64,000 nt of DNA from Veillonella sp. (GCF_041333735.1 NZ_JBGKFB010000001.1:1808501-1872500); one strand, 5' to 3'; counted from the first letter of the stretch, positions 17,559 through 27,496 are shown. The notes: generated by a model not told the origin, from the sequence alone. A program made the numbers and translations.

Positions 17559-18383
17559 ATGCATCAATATCTATTTTTTATAGGTGACTTCCCTATCAGG
17601 GCTTATGGTGCCATGTTAGCTTTAGCTATCATCTGTGGTGCCTCTGTTGCCTATGTTTTATTAAAAAAAGATGGTCGTGGTTGGCATGAACATATTATCG
17701 ACTTTTCCATTACGGTTGCCGTAGCTGGTCTCATCGGGGCCCGACTATGGGATGTATTCTTCTTTGATTGGCACTATTATGGCAATCATTTATTAGAAAT
17801 TCCCTTTGTATGGCAAGGTGGTATGGCCATTCAAGGTGGCGTTGTATTAGGCACCATTGCAGGCTACTGGTACTTACGTAAAAACAATATCGATTTCTGG
17901 GCCTTTGCTGATTTATTTGCCCCTGCCTTAATTTTAGCTCAATCTGTAGGGCGTATGGCAAACCTCTTAAATGGCGATGCCTTTGGCCATCCTACGGGTG
18001 GTAACTTTGGCATTCTCTATCCTGAAAGCACGTTAGCACATCGCACTTACGGCAATCAACCATTATGGCCTGCCGAAATCTGGGAAGGTCAAATCGACAT
18101 TCTTATCTTTGTGGCCCTCCTATTATTTAGCTCCTTTAAACATGCTAAAGGGCAAGTATTCGTACTATATGCGATTCTCTACTCTACAGCTAGATTCTTC
18201 CTTGAATTCTTGCGCGGCGACTATGTAGACTTAACACTAGGCTTAAAATCTGCTCAAATGACTAGTCTTATTGTTATTATCGTAGGCATTTGTCTATTTA
18301 TCTATCTAGGCTACTTAGAAAAGAAAAATCAACCTGTACTTGAAACTACAGAAACAGCGCCTAAAACGAAAAAACGTAAATAA
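17559..18383 (+). CDS. lgt: Prolipoprotein diacylglyceryl transferase
   Basis: Inner-membrane enzyme that moves diacylglyceryl from phosphatidylglycerol to the lipobox cysteine, the first step of lipoprotein maturation. 274 residues with about seven membrane helices. The signature GRxGNFxNxExxG reads GRMANLLNGDAFG here: the Arg and Asn are kept, while GNF became ANL and the Glu became Asp. The N-terminal IRAYGAMLALA and C-terminal ARFFLEFLRGD blocks are intact, and a basic tail ends the protein. AAGGAG precedes the ATG. Single gene between its own promoter region and a terminator. Confidence 0.94.
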   Translation: MHQYLFFIGDFPIRAYGAMLALAIICGASVAYVLLKKDGRGWHEHIIDFSITVAVAGLIGARLWDVFFFDWHYYGNHLLEIPFVWQGGMAIQGGVVLGTIAGYWYLRKNNIDFWAFADLFAPALILAQSVGRMANLLNGDAFGHPTGGNFGILYPESTLAHRTYGNQPLWPAEIWEGQIDILIFVALLLFSSFKHAKGQVFVLYAILYSTARFFLEFLRGDYVDLTLGLKSAQMTSLIVIIVGICLFIYLGYLEKKNQPVLETTETAPKTKKRK

Positions 18384-18414
18384 TAACAAATAATAAGAAA
18401 CATATATTATGAAT

Positions 18415-18461
18415 AAAAAAATCCTTCATTCATGGGTCTCCCTTTGAATGAAGGATTTTTC
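18415..18461. terminator. Bidirectional terminator between lgt and trmFO
   Basis: AAAAATCCTTCATTCA and its complement TGAATGAAGGATTTTT form a long stem with A-run and T-run flanks, ending the convergent lgt and trmFO units. Confidence 0.9.
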
Positions 18462-18516
18462 TTTATAAGTCTAAAACTCATATAGTATGGAGTAATTTAT
18501 TTTATATGGCCAAAGT

Positions 18517-19833
18517 TTATAAATTTTCTTTAGCTTTTAATGCATCTAGATCTTCTAATGCACGATTAGCAATGAGTGCATTTTTCTCTTTTTTCTTGCG
18601 TATTTTTTGAGGCCATGGGTCCATAATGCCAAAGTTGACATTCATAGGTTGGAAGTTAGACCCTTCATAGTTAGAAATATAGTGACTAAGGGATCCAATA
18701 GCTGTAGTTTTAGGGAAGTCTATAAATGACCGTTCTTCTAAATAACGGTCCACTTGTAAACCAACCATAAGACCACTAGCAGCAGATTCTAAATAACCTT
18801 CTACGCCTGTCATTTGGCCCGCAAAGAATAAACGCGGTTCTTTTTTTAGTTGGAATGCATGGTTCAACAACTCAGGAGAGTTGATATACGTATTACGATG
18901 CATAACACCATAACGAACGAATTCTGCGTTTTCAAGGCCTGGAATCATACCAAATACACGTTTTTGCTCGCCCCACTTTAAGTGAGTTTGGAAGCCTACC
19001 AAGTTAAACATGGTACCTTCCTTATTTTCTTTACGCAATTGAACTACTGCATAAGATTCCTCATTGGTACGCTTATCTACTAAGCCTACTGGTTTTAATG
19101 GTCCATAGCGCAATGTATCTTCACCACGGCTTGCCATAATTTCTACAGGCATGCAACCTTCGAAATAGATTTCTTTTTCAAAATCCTTTGATTGCACTGC
19201 TTCAGCCGTTGTAAGCTCATGCCAGAATGCTTTGTATTCTTCCTCTGTCATAGGACAGTTAAGATAATCTGCATCGCCCTTATCATAACGAGAAGCAGCA
19301 AATACTTTATCATAATTCAAAGATTCTGCTGTAACAATAGGTGCTGCTGCATCGTAGAAGTAAAAGCCTGTTTCACCAGTTAATTCTTTAATCTTATCCC
19401 CTAATACTTCAGATGTAAGGGGACCAGAAGCAAAAATAACAGTACCTTCAGTAGGAATCTCGGTTACCTCTTCGTGGTGCACCGTAATATTAGGATGGCC
19501 TTTTACCTTTTCAGTCACCATTTCACTAAATAGATGACGATCAACGGCTAAGGCACCTCCAGCAGGTACAGCAGTAGCATCAGCACATTCCATAATAATG
19601 GAGCCTAAACGACGCATCTCTTCTTTCAAAAGACCTACTGCATTTTCAATATTGCCAGCTCGTAAGGAATTACTACATACGAGTTCTGCAAATTGATCTG
19701 TTTGATGTGCAGGGGAACTTTTAACGGGGCGCATTTCATATAAGTCAACATGAATGCCACGGTTAGCGAGTTGCCAAGCCGCCTCAGAGCCAGCTAGACC
19801 TGCGCCAATAACAATAACATTTTTATTATTCAA
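18517..19833 (-). CDS. trmFO: Methylenetetrahydrofolate-tRNA-(uracil-54-C5)-methyltransferase
   Basis: Makes 5-methyluridine at tRNA position 54, using methylenetetrahydrofolate and FAD. 438 residues. The N-terminal FAD motif is GAGLAGSEAAWQLANRG. CSNSLRAGNIENAVGLLKEEMR and the C-terminal FAGQMTGVEGYLESAASG blocks are typical of TrmFO (old name Gid). It overlaps topA by eight bases, so translation is coupled. It is the last gene of the rplS-to-trmFO region. Confidence 0.96.
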   Translation of the reverse strand: MNNKNVIVIGAGLAGSEAAWQLANRGIHVDLYEMRPVKSSPAHQTDQFAELVCSNSLRAGNIENAVGLLKEEMRRLGSIIMECADATAVPAGGALAVDRHLFSEMVTEKVKGHPNITVHHEEVTEIPTEGTVIFASGPLTSEVLGDKIKELTGETGFYFYDAAAPIVTAESLNYDKVFAASRYDKGDADYLNCPMTEEEYKAFWHELTTAEAVQSKDFEKEIYFEGCMPVEIMASRGEDTLRYGPLKPVGLVDKRTNEESYAVVQLRKENKEGTMFNLVGFQTHLKWGEQKRVFGMIPGLENAEFVRYGVMHRNTYINSPELLNHAFQLKKEPRLFFAGQMTGVEGYLESAASGLMVGLQVDRYLEERSFIDFPKTTAIGSLSHYISNYEGSNFQPMNVNFGIMDPWPQKIRKKKEKNALIANRALEDLDALKAKENL

Positions 19834-22222
19834 CTGTTGTTTCCTCGTTAGCTTTGCTAGATTTTTTAGAATTCTTAGACTCTTTAGTTTCTTTAGATTC
19901 TTTTACAGTTTCTTCACTAGCTTCGCTCTTTTTCTTTCTAGTTTTCTTTGGAGGTCGAGTTGGACAAGCTTCATTGGAACAGAATTTCTTAGTCGTCCCA
20001 TTTTTATATGTCTTCTCAACCATAATAGAACCACAAGTATCACAGAATTCATGGGTTGGTTTATCCCATAATGTGAAATCACATTGTGGATAACGGTTAC
20101 AACCATAGAACAAACGTCCTCGACGAGACTTACGTTCTACGATTTCTCCTTCTTTACATTTAGGGCAAGTTACACCTGTCCCTACCGTAATAGGTTTAGT
20201 ATTTTTACATTCTGGGAAGTTAGAACATGCAAGGAACTTACCATAGCGACCAAATTTATATACCATTGGGCTATGACAGAGTTCGCACGTTTCATCACTT
20301 TCCATAGATGCAATTTCGATGCGATCCACATCGCTCGCATCTTCTAGCTCTTTAGCGAATACTTCATAGAAATCAGACAACACCTTTAGATACGTATCCT
20401 TACCTGATGCAATAGCATCAAGCTCTTCTTCAAGATCACGAGTAAAACCTGTATTGATGATTTTTTCAAAGTACGCGATCAAGAAATCTACCACTACAAA
20501 GCCTAACTCTGTAGGAACGAATTGCTTATTAGTATTCTCTACATAGTTACGACTTACGATTGTATCTAGAATTGGAGCATATGTACTTGGACGACCAATA
20601 CCGAGCTCTTCCAATGTTTTGATGAGGCTCGCCTCAGAATAACGTGGAGGTGGTTGCGTGAAATGTTGTTCAGACAATACCTGTACAGTATGAGCAGCAT
20701 CATTCTTTTTAAGCGCTGGCAATTGAGGAACATCCTCTTTTTTAGCATCTTCATAAACAGCACTAAAACCTGGGAAGATTACACGAGAACCTGAGGCTTT
20801 AAATGTGTAGTCGTCATGAACAGTCAATTCAATGGTAGTGGATTCATTTTGTTGTGGTGCCATTTGGCTCGCCATAAAACGATTCCAAATCAACGTATAT
20901 AATTTTAGCTCATCACGACTCAAGAATGGTTCTACCATTTTTGGTGTTAACTCTAATGATGTAGGACGAATCGCTTCATGGGCGTCTTGAGCGGAACCTT
21001 TTGCACCATACATGTTAGGTTTAGATGGATAATAATCTTCACCATAGTTACGAATAATATAGTCCTTAGCCATAGCTTGCATTTCTTTAGAAATACGCGT
21101 AGAGTCTGTACGCATATAAGTAATCAAACCTACATGACCATAGGAACCGATTTCTAAACCTTCATACAAATGTTGAGCAATCATCATTGTACGCTTCGCA
21201 CCAAAGTTCAACTTACGAACACCATCCTGTTGCAACGTAGAGGTTGTAAATGGTGGTGCGGCCTTACGAGAGCGCTTACGTTTTTCCACATTCGTTACTA
21301 CTGCATCGGCACCGCCTATGGCATCGACAACGGCTTGTGCATCTTTTTCAGTAGTAATATCGATTTTCTCGCCTTTAATATGAGTTAATTCTGCTGTGAA
21401 AGCCTCTTTTTTAGGCGTTTCAAAATTGCCTTCAATAGTCCAATATTCTTGTGGTACAAAGGCTTGAATTTCTCGTTCGCGTTCACAGATGAGACGAACA
21501 GCGACAGATTGAACACGACCTGCGCTTAGGCCCTTACAAACCTTTTTCCATAATAATGGACTTAATTTATAACCTACGATACGGTCTAACACACGGCGTG
21601 CTTGTTGAGCATCTACCATGTTCATATCGATAGTCCGTGGAGATTCTAAGGCCTCTGCAACGGCATTTTTCGTAATCTCGTTAAATGTAATACGGCATGT
21701 AGACGTAGGATCTACGTTAAGAATGTACGCTAAATGCCATGAAATGGCTTCCCCTTCGCGGTCAGGGTCAGTTGCGAGCAATACGGCACTACTTTCATCG
21801 GCATAGGAAACGAGTTCATCTATAACCTTTTTACGAGTTACTAGATTGCTATAACGCGGTGTAAAGCCATGCTCTATATCGATACCCATTTGAGATTTAG
21901 GCAAATCTCGTAAGTGGCCCATACTTGCTTTTACCACATAGTTTGGACCTAAGAATTTTTCAATTGTTTTAGATTTAGCAGGAGATTCTACGATAACCAA
22001 TACTTTGCCATCCGGATTATATACGCGAGGTTCCCGTTGCTCAGGTGGCACAGAGGTTTGTAGCACAGACTTGTCTCGAACAATCCCCATAGGAGTAAGA
22101 GCCTCTTTGGCAACCTTACGTTTTATCGTAGTACTCTCTTTTGTAGTACTTTTCTTTTTTGTTTCTTTACTAGTACTAGCTGCTTTTGGCTCGCCAATAA
22201 CGATAGATCGTTTAATGGACAA
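19826..22222 (-). CDS. topA: DNA topoisomerase I
   Basis: Type IA topoisomerase relaxing negative supercoils. The Toprim domain starts at GKVLVIVESPAKSK after a 70-residue Lys/Thr/Ser-rich extension. The catalytic tyrosine lies in GLITYMRTDSTRIS, and three four-cysteine zinc ribbons follow (CELCHSP, CPKCKEG, CDTCGS), then a basic tail. I place the start at TTG 22222, eight bases after AGGAG. An in-frame GTG at 22229-22231 sits against that ribosome site and is less likely. The N-terminus overlaps the end of dprA by 11 bases. Confidence 0.95.
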   Translation of the reverse strand: MSIKRSIVIGEPKAASTSKETKKKSTTKESTTIKRKVAKEALTPMGIVRDKSVLQTSVPPEQREPRVYNPDGKVLVIVESPAKSKTIEKFLGPNYVVKASMGHLRDLPKSQMGIDIEHGFTPRYSNLVTRKKVIDELVSYADESSAVLLATDPDREGEAISWHLAYILNVDPTSTCRITFNEITKNAVAEALESPRTIDMNMVDAQQARRVLDRIVGYKLSPLLWKKVCKGLSAGRVQSVAVRLICEREREIQAFVPQEYWTIEGNFETPKKEAFTAELTHIKGEKIDITTEKDAQAVVDAIGGADAVVTNVEKRKRSRKAAPPFTTSTLQQDGVRKLNFGAKRTMMIAQHLYEGLEIGSYGHVGLITYMRTDSTRISKEMQAMAKDYIIRNYGEDYYPSKPNMYGAKGSAQDAHEAIRPTSLELTPKMVEPFLSRDELKLYTLIWNRFMASQMAPQQNESTTIELTVHDDYTFKASGSRVIFPGFSAVYEDAKKEDVPQLPALKKNDAAHTVQVLSEQHFTQPPPRYSEASLIKTLEELGIGRPSTYAPILDTIVSRNYVENTNKQFVPTELGFVVVDFLIAYFEKIINTGFTRDLEEELDAIASGKDTYLKVLSDFYEVFAKELEDASDVDRIEIASMESDETCELCHSPMVYKFGRYGKFLACSNFPECKNTKPITVGTGVTCPKCKEGEIVERKSRRGRLFYGCNRYPQCDFTLWDKPTHEFCDTCGSIMVEKTYKNGTTKKFCSNEACPTRPPKKTRKKKSEASEETVKESKETKESKNSKKSSKANEETTVE

Positions 22223-23459
22223 GTATATCACTCCTAGTCATATTAATATAGCCTCTCGGCGGTTGATGCTCTATAGCCCCTTCTAGCTCTAACTCTAGCA
22301 ATAAGGGCTGCAATTGTTGCAATGGAATGTGAGTTACTTTCAAAATATCACTAACAGTAATACATCGATCATGAGGTATTTCACTCAAGATTAAACTCTT
22401 ATCCAAACTAAAGCTTAACATAGACGACCCATGACTATCAACACCCTTACATGTATTACTCGATAAATCCCCTTCTTTTACATGACTATGTCCCTCTTTC
22501 TTTGACGTTGAAAGTTTCTTTTTTGCCAGTAAAAGTTCCTCTTCTGTGGCGAAAAAATTCCGCAATGTTAAATGATACTGTTCCACTATATCCTCGTATC
22601 CAGTCAATACAAAAGCACCATTTCGCATAAGAAACTTATTACCATCAGCTGTGTGGTCTAATAGGTTACACGGTACTACAAATACATCGCGCCCTTCACT
22701 GACCGCCATATCCGCCGTAATCAAGGATCCACTACTAGACTTAGCCTCTACTACGATTACACCTCGACTAAGGCCACTAATAATACGGTTGCGTGCAGGA
22801 AAATGTTTTGCTGATGGCGGTGTGCCTGGAGGATATTCAGATAGAAGTAACCCATTATTAGCCAGTACTCTATCAAATAATTTAGAATTTTCTCTAGGAT
22901 ATACAATATCTAATCCACATCCCATAACAACAATGCCGTACCCCTGACTTGCTAGTAGTCCTTCATGACCATGCGAATCAATGCCACGAGCACCGCCACT
23001 CACAATTATAGTACTGTATTTGCCCAATTCTTTACCTAACATTCTCGCCACATTCCGCCCATATAATGAACACCGTCGAGCCCCTACAATGGCAATACGG
23101 TTTAACCTTTTATCTAATAAGGCTCGATTACCTCGCATAAACAATATAGCTGGTGGATTATAGATTTGGTTTAACATAGATGGAAAATCTTTATCTAGAA
23201 AGGTAGTAACATCCATCTGATATTCGTCTAACTTTTGAATTATATAATCAAGTTTTTCATCCCTAGCCGATGCTGCAATAGCACGTTTGTCAGCTATAGA
23301 AATATATGTATACCCTTTTAAATTCTCCACATTTTTAACAGCGTTCCATGCTTCATAAGGAGAACCAAAATCTTCTATGAATCGTCTTACATACGTAGCT
23401 CCTACATTATATAAACTCTGTAGGCCTGCAATATAAATAGTATCGTCATATCTTGTCAT
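22212..23459 (-). CDS. dprA: DNA processing protein DprA
   Basis: Protects incoming single-stranded DNA and loads RecA on it during transformation. About 415 residues from the ATG at 23459, chosen because it follows the comM stop directly. The longer reading frame would overlap comM by about 70 bases. The Rossmann-like core shows VSGGARGIDSHGHEGLL, GCGLDIVYPRENSKL, FPARNRIISGLS and the phosphate loop EAKSSSGSLITA. A winged-helix-like C-terminus follows a Lys/Ser linker. It lies between comM and topA, as in many bacteria. Confidence 0.95.
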   Translation of the reverse strand: MTRYDDTIYIAGLQSLYNVGATYVRRFIEDFGSPYEAWNAVKNVENLKGYTYISIADKRAIAASARDEKLDYIIQKLDEYQMDVTTFLDKDFPSMLNQIYNPPAILFMRGNRALLDKRLNRIAIVGARRCSLYGRNVARMLGKELGKYSTIIVSGGARGIDSHGHEGLLASQGYGIVVMGCGLDIVYPRENSKLFDRVLANNGLLLSEYPPGTPPSAKHFPARNRIISGLSRGVIVVEAKSSSGSLITADMAVSEGRDVFVVPCNLLDHTADGNKFLMRNGAFVLTGYEDIVEQYHLTLRNFFATEEELLLAKKKLSTSKKEGHSHVKEGDLSSNTCKGVDSHGSSMLSFSLDKSLILSEIPHDRCITVSDILKVTHIPLQQLQPLLLELELEGAIEHQPPRGYINMTRSDILVH

Positions 23460-23463
23460 ATCA

Positions 23464-25104
23464 TTACCTATTACCTGTTCTAAATAGCATAGCTTCAGAA
23501 ATATGATGTGGTTCCACTTGTGGATTTCCCTCAAGGTCTGCTATGGTGCGACCGACCTTTAATATGCGATCAAAAGCACGTCCACTTAAATGGAAATGGT
23601 CAAATATATTACCGAGTATACTCCAGGCCTTATCGGTAATATGGCAAAGCTCACCTATAGCCTTATGCGGTACGGCTCCATTAGAGCTAAAATCTAGGCC
23701 TTCATACCGTTTCTGTTGCATAGAAGTCGCCATAACAACTTGTTCTCTCATACTTTCACTAGTCATCGTTGAAGACGAAGTATCTAATAATTGCTCTAAT
23801 GTGGGCCTTTCAACAGGTATGTGCAAATCGATGCGATCCATAATAGGTCCAGATAATCGTTGCTGATAATTTTTAACCATTGTTTCCGTACATACACACT
23901 CTTTATACGGATCATGATAATAGCCACAAGGACATGGATTAGCCGCTAAGATACAAATAAAATCGGCAGGATATATGTAATTACCTTGAGAGCGATTGAT
24001 GGTAATTGTACGTGATTCTAAAGGTTGCCTAAGCGCATCGATAACTTGACGTTGAAATTCAGGTGCCTCATCCATAAACAGCACACCTCCGTGAGCAAGG
24101 GTTACCTCACCAGGTCGACCTTGAATACCGCCGCCTACCATACTCGCTAAAGTTGCAGTATGATGGGGATGTCTAAAAGGACGAGTTGTAACCAATCCTG
24201 TATCTCCTAATAATCCTATTACATCTTGTATACGACTCACTTCAATGATTTCATTCCATGTCATAGGTGGTAATATGGTCGGCAATCTCTCAGCCATCAT
24301 CGTTTTACCACCACCTGGTGGACCTATCATAATACAATGATGATGACCTGCAGCACTGATGAGCATAGCCCTTTTACCAAGCTCTTGCCCCTGTACATCA
24401 CTAAAATCAACTGTATATGTTTGATTAGATTCTGTATCTGCACAATTATTTTTATCAATATAATCTACAGGATCATATGACTCTAACAATTCCGTTGATT
24501 GATTATGGATTTGATTTGCCGAACTTGTAGATTTGTTGATAGTCCCTTTATTTCCTTTAACGGTCTTTGATTTAACTAGTTTCTCTAAAATAGAAATAAT
24601 ATGTAGTAATGAAGATTCCCCATAAATGGAAAGCTTTGGTATGGCTTTTAAATTATGACCATTTTCAACACTTGTAAATATAGTGGAATAATTAGAAACC
24701 AAGCCTGCAAGGGACATAGCCAAGGTTCCAAAGGTTGGTAGTAGTGAGCCATCCAAAGCTAGCTCCCCCATAAATAAACTGTTTTTTAATAAAGCTGAAA
24801 TACTAGCTTTGCGCCCCTTTATCTGTCCCGATGCAATGAGAACACCCAATGCAATAGCTAAATCGAGTCCTGCACTACTTTTACGAATCGTAGCAGGTGC
24901 TAGATTCACTACAATACGTCTCATAGGGAATTCATAGCCACTATTTTTGATGGCGGCCCTCACACGTTCACGAGCCTCCTTAACAGATTGATTAGGTAGT
25001 CCTACAATGTCAAAGACAGGTAAGCCTTGAGATATATCAACTTCCACCGTAATAATACATCCATCTATGCCATGTAAAGTGGCTCCATATAGTTTTGCAT
25101 ACAT
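23464..25104 (-). CDS. comM: ComM/YifB AAA+ helicase-like ATPase
   Basis: Mg-chelatase-like AAA+ ATPase; in other bacteria ComM drives branch migration during integration of transforming DNA. Domains: N-terminal Lon-protease-like fold (DIVGLPNQSVKEARERV), a variable hydrophilic insert (about 180-230), Walker A GPPGGGKTMMAERL, Walker B VLFMDEAPEF, a cysteine cluster PCPCGYYHDPYKECVC and a C-terminal lid. The ATG at 25104 has GAGAGG six bases upstream; the start seven codons earlier has none. Twelve bases after yraN and five before dprA. Confidence 0.94.
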   Translation of the reverse strand: MYAKLYGATLHGIDGCIITVEVDISQGLPVFDIVGLPNQSVKEARERVRAAIKNSGYEFPMRRIVVNLAPATIRKSSAGLDLAIALGVLIASGQIKGRKASISALLKNSLFMGELALDGSLLPTFGTLAMSLAGLVSNYSTIFTSVENGHNLKAIPKLSIYGESSLLHIISILEKLVKSKTVKGNKGTINKSTSSANQIHNQSTELLESYDPVDYIDKNNCADTESNQTYTVDFSDVQGQELGKRAMLISAAGHHHCIMIGPPGGGKTMMAERLPTILPPMTWNEIIEVSRIQDVIGLLGDTGLVTTRPFRHPHHTATLASMVGGGIQGRPGEVTLAHGGVLFMDEAPEFQRQVIDALRQPLESRTITINRSQGNYIYPADFICILAANPCPCGYYHDPYKECVCTETMVKNYQQRLSGPIMDRIDLHIPVERPTLEQLLDTSSSTMTSESMREQVVMATSMQQKRYEGLDFSSNGAVPHKAIGELCHITDKAWSILGNIFDHFHLSGRAFDRILKVGRTIADLEGNPQVEPHHISEAMLFRTGNR

Positions 25105-25115
25105 AGGCAACCTCT

Positions 25116-25514
25116 CTAAAAGCACTGTGGCAAATAATGAATAGAACTTTGAAAGTCTTCATGTAAGTACACTTCGATTACATCAAAGGATAACTCTTTC
25201 CACCTCCGTCTTTTCTGATGAAGATCATATAGAAACAACATAGCGGCTCGTTTTATATGCTTTTGCTTCTTCTTTGTCACTGCCTCTCGAGCCAATCCAT
25301 GCTGCATTCCACGGCGGGCTTTAATTTCAATAAAATGATAGATTAAGTCTTTTTTAGCAATGATATCTATTTCGCCTAACCGGGTTCTATAATTTGTATC
25401 TACTACGGTAAGACCTATCTTTTCAATATATTTAATGGCCAACCGCTCGCCCCATTTACCAAGCTCCTTTGAATCCAATTCATTAAATGCTTTACCTGTA
25501 CTAATCGTTTTCAT
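25116..25514 (-). CDS. yraN: YraN/UPF0102 family nuclease-fold protein
   Basis: 132 residues with the Holliday-junction-resolvase-like fold of the UPF0102 family: GEIDIIAKK and FIEIKARR carry the Asp and Glu-x-Lys residues of the nuclease site. A typical YraN N-terminal block, KWGERLAIKYIEKIG, precedes them. The gene stands next to rnhB and comM as in many Firmicutes. The biological substrate of the family is not settled. Confidence 0.9.
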   Translation of the reverse strand: MKTISTGKAFNELDSKELGKWGERLAIKYIEKIGLTVVDTNYRTRLGEIDIIAKKDLIYHFIEIKARRGMQHGLAREAVTKKKQKHIKRAAMLFLYDLHQKRRRWKELSFDVIEVYLHEDFQSSIHYLPQCF

Positions 25515-25732
25515 ATGTACCTCCTATGTTACAGTACCAGTTACAATGACTCACATGTTTATCCAAATCATCTTTAAACATTCAACAGGTAATACTTACT
25601 TGTAGCGTAAAATATGGAGACTCTGAAAGTAAATAGAAAAGAGGTTCCTAATAGTCACATCGGTGACCAATAGGAACCTCTTTACGGTTATAAACTATAC
25701 ACAATTTGTATGATAAATCTAATTTAATATAA
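25515..25732. other. Intergenic region between rnhB and yraN
   Basis: Contains the rnhB terminator (25638-25683) and, nearer yraN, an AT-rich stretch that should hold the promoter of the yraN-comM-dprA-topA-trmFO unit. No coding sequence is seen. Confidence 0.6.
25638..25683 (-). terminator. Terminator after rnhB
   Basis: AAAGAGGTTCCTA pairs with TAGGAACCTCTTT, with an inner GTCAC/GGTGAC stem, giving a long hairpin with a T-run on the minus strand. It splits rbgA-rnhB from the yraN-to-trmFO unit. Confidence 0.88.
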
Positions 25733-26530
25733 TCACTCAGGTTTAACCCAACGAACGATAGATTTAATAGGCTCAAAGCTCTTGCGATGTAGTGGTGTTA
25801 CACCTTGCTGTTCAACAGCTTCTTTATGTAACTCAGTATAATAGCCTTTATGAATGCCGAATCCATAACCAGGGTATTCTTCATCGAGGCTCTTCATATA
25901 TCGATCTCGCGTAACCTTTGCAATGATTGATGCGGCAGCAATATTAGCGCTTTTACTATCGCCCTTAATAATAGATTCAACAGGAATCGTCAGATCAGGC
26001 AATTTCATAGCATCAGCTACTACTGCTTCAGCTGGTACGCTGAGCGTGCGAATCGCTTCATACATCGCTTGTCTCGTTGCTTCATAGATATTGAGCTCAT
26101 CAATCTTTTCTGGGCCGTACGAAATGCAGCTAACTGCTACGGCTTCGTCCATGATGATATCGTAGAGGGCCTCACGCTTTTCTTCTGTTAGCTTTTTAGA
26201 GTCATTAAGGCCTGGAATTAAGGTCATAGGCGGCAAGATAACAGCAGCTACCGTTACAGGCCCCGCAATAGGACCTCGGCCTACCTCATCGACACCGGCC
26301 ACATGATAGATACCTTGATCATAGAACATGCCTTCATAGTCATACATGCCCATGAGACGTTGCTGTTCTTTTAACTCTTTTTCTTGACGTTTAATATAAG
26401 AAACAGCTAATTTTTGTACCGAGCTACGATCGTCCTCTTGAGCCAATGGCAAAATTTCTAAGGCTTGTTCAGTTTCAAAGAGAGCCTTTATTTCTGCAAC
26501 CTTTAATTTAGAAAAAACATCCTTATCCAT
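25733..26530 (-). CDS. rnhB: Ribonuclease HII
   Basis: Removes ribonucleotides misinserted in DNA and RNA from RNA-DNA hybrids. 265 residues. VAGVDEVGRGPIAGPV carries the first catalytic Asp and Glu, VVADAMKLP the third acidic residue, and KGDSKSANIAAASIIAKVTRD is the conserved block. The N-terminal extension of about 70 residues is the type seen in B. subtilis RNase HII. I use the ATG at 26530 because GAGG lies nine bases upstream. It overlaps rbgA by eight bases (ATGGATAA). Confidence 0.95.
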   Translation of the reverse strand: MDKDVFSKLKVAEIKALFETEQALEILPLAQEDDRSSVQKLAVSYIKRQEKELKEQQRLMGMYDYEGMFYDQGIYHVAGVDEVGRGPIAGPVTVAAVILPPMTLIPGLNDSKKLTEEKREALYDIIMDEAVAVSCISYGPEKIDELNIYEATRQAMYEAIRTLSVPAEAVVADAMKLPDLTIPVESIIKGDSKSANIAAASIIAKVTRDRYMKSLDEEYPGYGFGIHKGYYTELHKEAVEQQGVTPLHRKSFEPIKSIVRWVKPE

Positions 26531-27428
26531 TTTGTGTTTCCTCACCATCTTCAGGATAATATGGTTCTTCATCTACTTTGTCGAGTGTAATTGTACCAAG
26601 TTTAGTATTACGATAATCTTGCAAGATGATGCGGCGTGCTTTATCAAAATCTACTATGCCACCACTTACGAGGCAACCACGACGACGGCCGATACTTTCA
26701 AGAATCGTATCTACATCCGTCATCTCTTCTTCTTTTAATTTATATCGCTCCACCAAAATATTAGGTGTATTCGTCAACAAGTGATTAATTAATTGTTTAA
26801 TAACATGTTCTAAATCATACACATCATCAGAAACAGCACCAGTCATAGCAAGGCGAGCTGCAGCGCGTTGATCTTCTAATTTAGGCCATAATACACCTGG
26901 TGTATCAAGCAATTCAAGGTTTTTACCAATTTTAACCCATTGTTGACCACGTGTATGACCTGCTTTGTTAGCTGTACGCGTTGCTGCAGAACCAGCTAAG
27001 GAGTTAATCAACGTAGATTTACCCACATTAGGAATACCTAAGATGATGGTACGTACAGAACGACTGCGAATGCCTTTTGCGACCCAACGGTCAATAATAG
27101 GCTTGCTCAAACGCTCTACAGTAGATATTAATTTCTTATTACCCTTGCCAGACTTAGAATCGATAGCCAATACCGTGATGCCTTGTTTAGTAAAGAATTC
27201 AGTCCATTCCTTTGTGGCTTTAGGATCTGCTAAATCTACTTTATTTAACAATACGATATGAGGTTTCTGACCAACGAGTTCAGTGATTACAGGATTGGCA
27301 CTAGAACGAGGAATACGCGCATCGAGTAACTCGATAACTACGTCTACCTTTTTGATATACTCCGTAATCATACGTGTGGCTTTCGCCATATGCCCAGGGA
27401 ACCAATGTACGATAGGTGAATCTGCCAT
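26523..27428 (-). CDS. rbgA: Ribosome biogenesis GTPase A
   Basis: Circularly permuted GTPase needed for late assembly of the large ribosomal subunit. 301 residues. The order of motifs is permuted, as expected: NKVDLAD (G4) near residue 62, then GIPNVGKST (G1) near 130, then DTPGVLW (G3) near 176. The N-terminus has the family start VHWFPGHMAKATR. The downstream gene rnhB overlaps by eight bases. Confidence 0.95.
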   Translation of the reverse strand: MADSPIVHWFPGHMAKATRMITEYIKKVDVVIELLDARIPRSSANPVITELVGQKPHIVLLNKVDLADPKATKEWTEFFTKQGITVLAIDSKSGKGNKKLISTVERLSKPIIDRWVAKGIRSRSVRTIILGIPNVGKSTLINSLAGSAATRTANKAGHTRGQQWVKIGKNLELLDTPGVLWPKLEDQRAAARLAMTGAVSDDVYDLEHVIKQLINHLLTNTPNILVERYKLKEEEMTDVDTILESIGRRRGCLVSGGIVDFDKARRIILQDYRNTKLGTITLDKVDEEPYYPEDGEETQNG

Positions 27429-27464
27429 AGTATTTCCTTTCTACATCTAAATTTTAGCAAAAAT

Positions 27465-27489
27465 AAAAGGCTGCCAACGGCAGCCTTTT
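27465..27489 (-). terminator. Terminator after rplS
   Basis: AAAAGGCTGCC, loop AAC, GGCAGCCTTTT: a perfect 11-bp stem with T-run on the minus strand, seven bases after the rplS stop. Confidence 0.92.
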
Positions 27490-27496
27490 ATGAACA

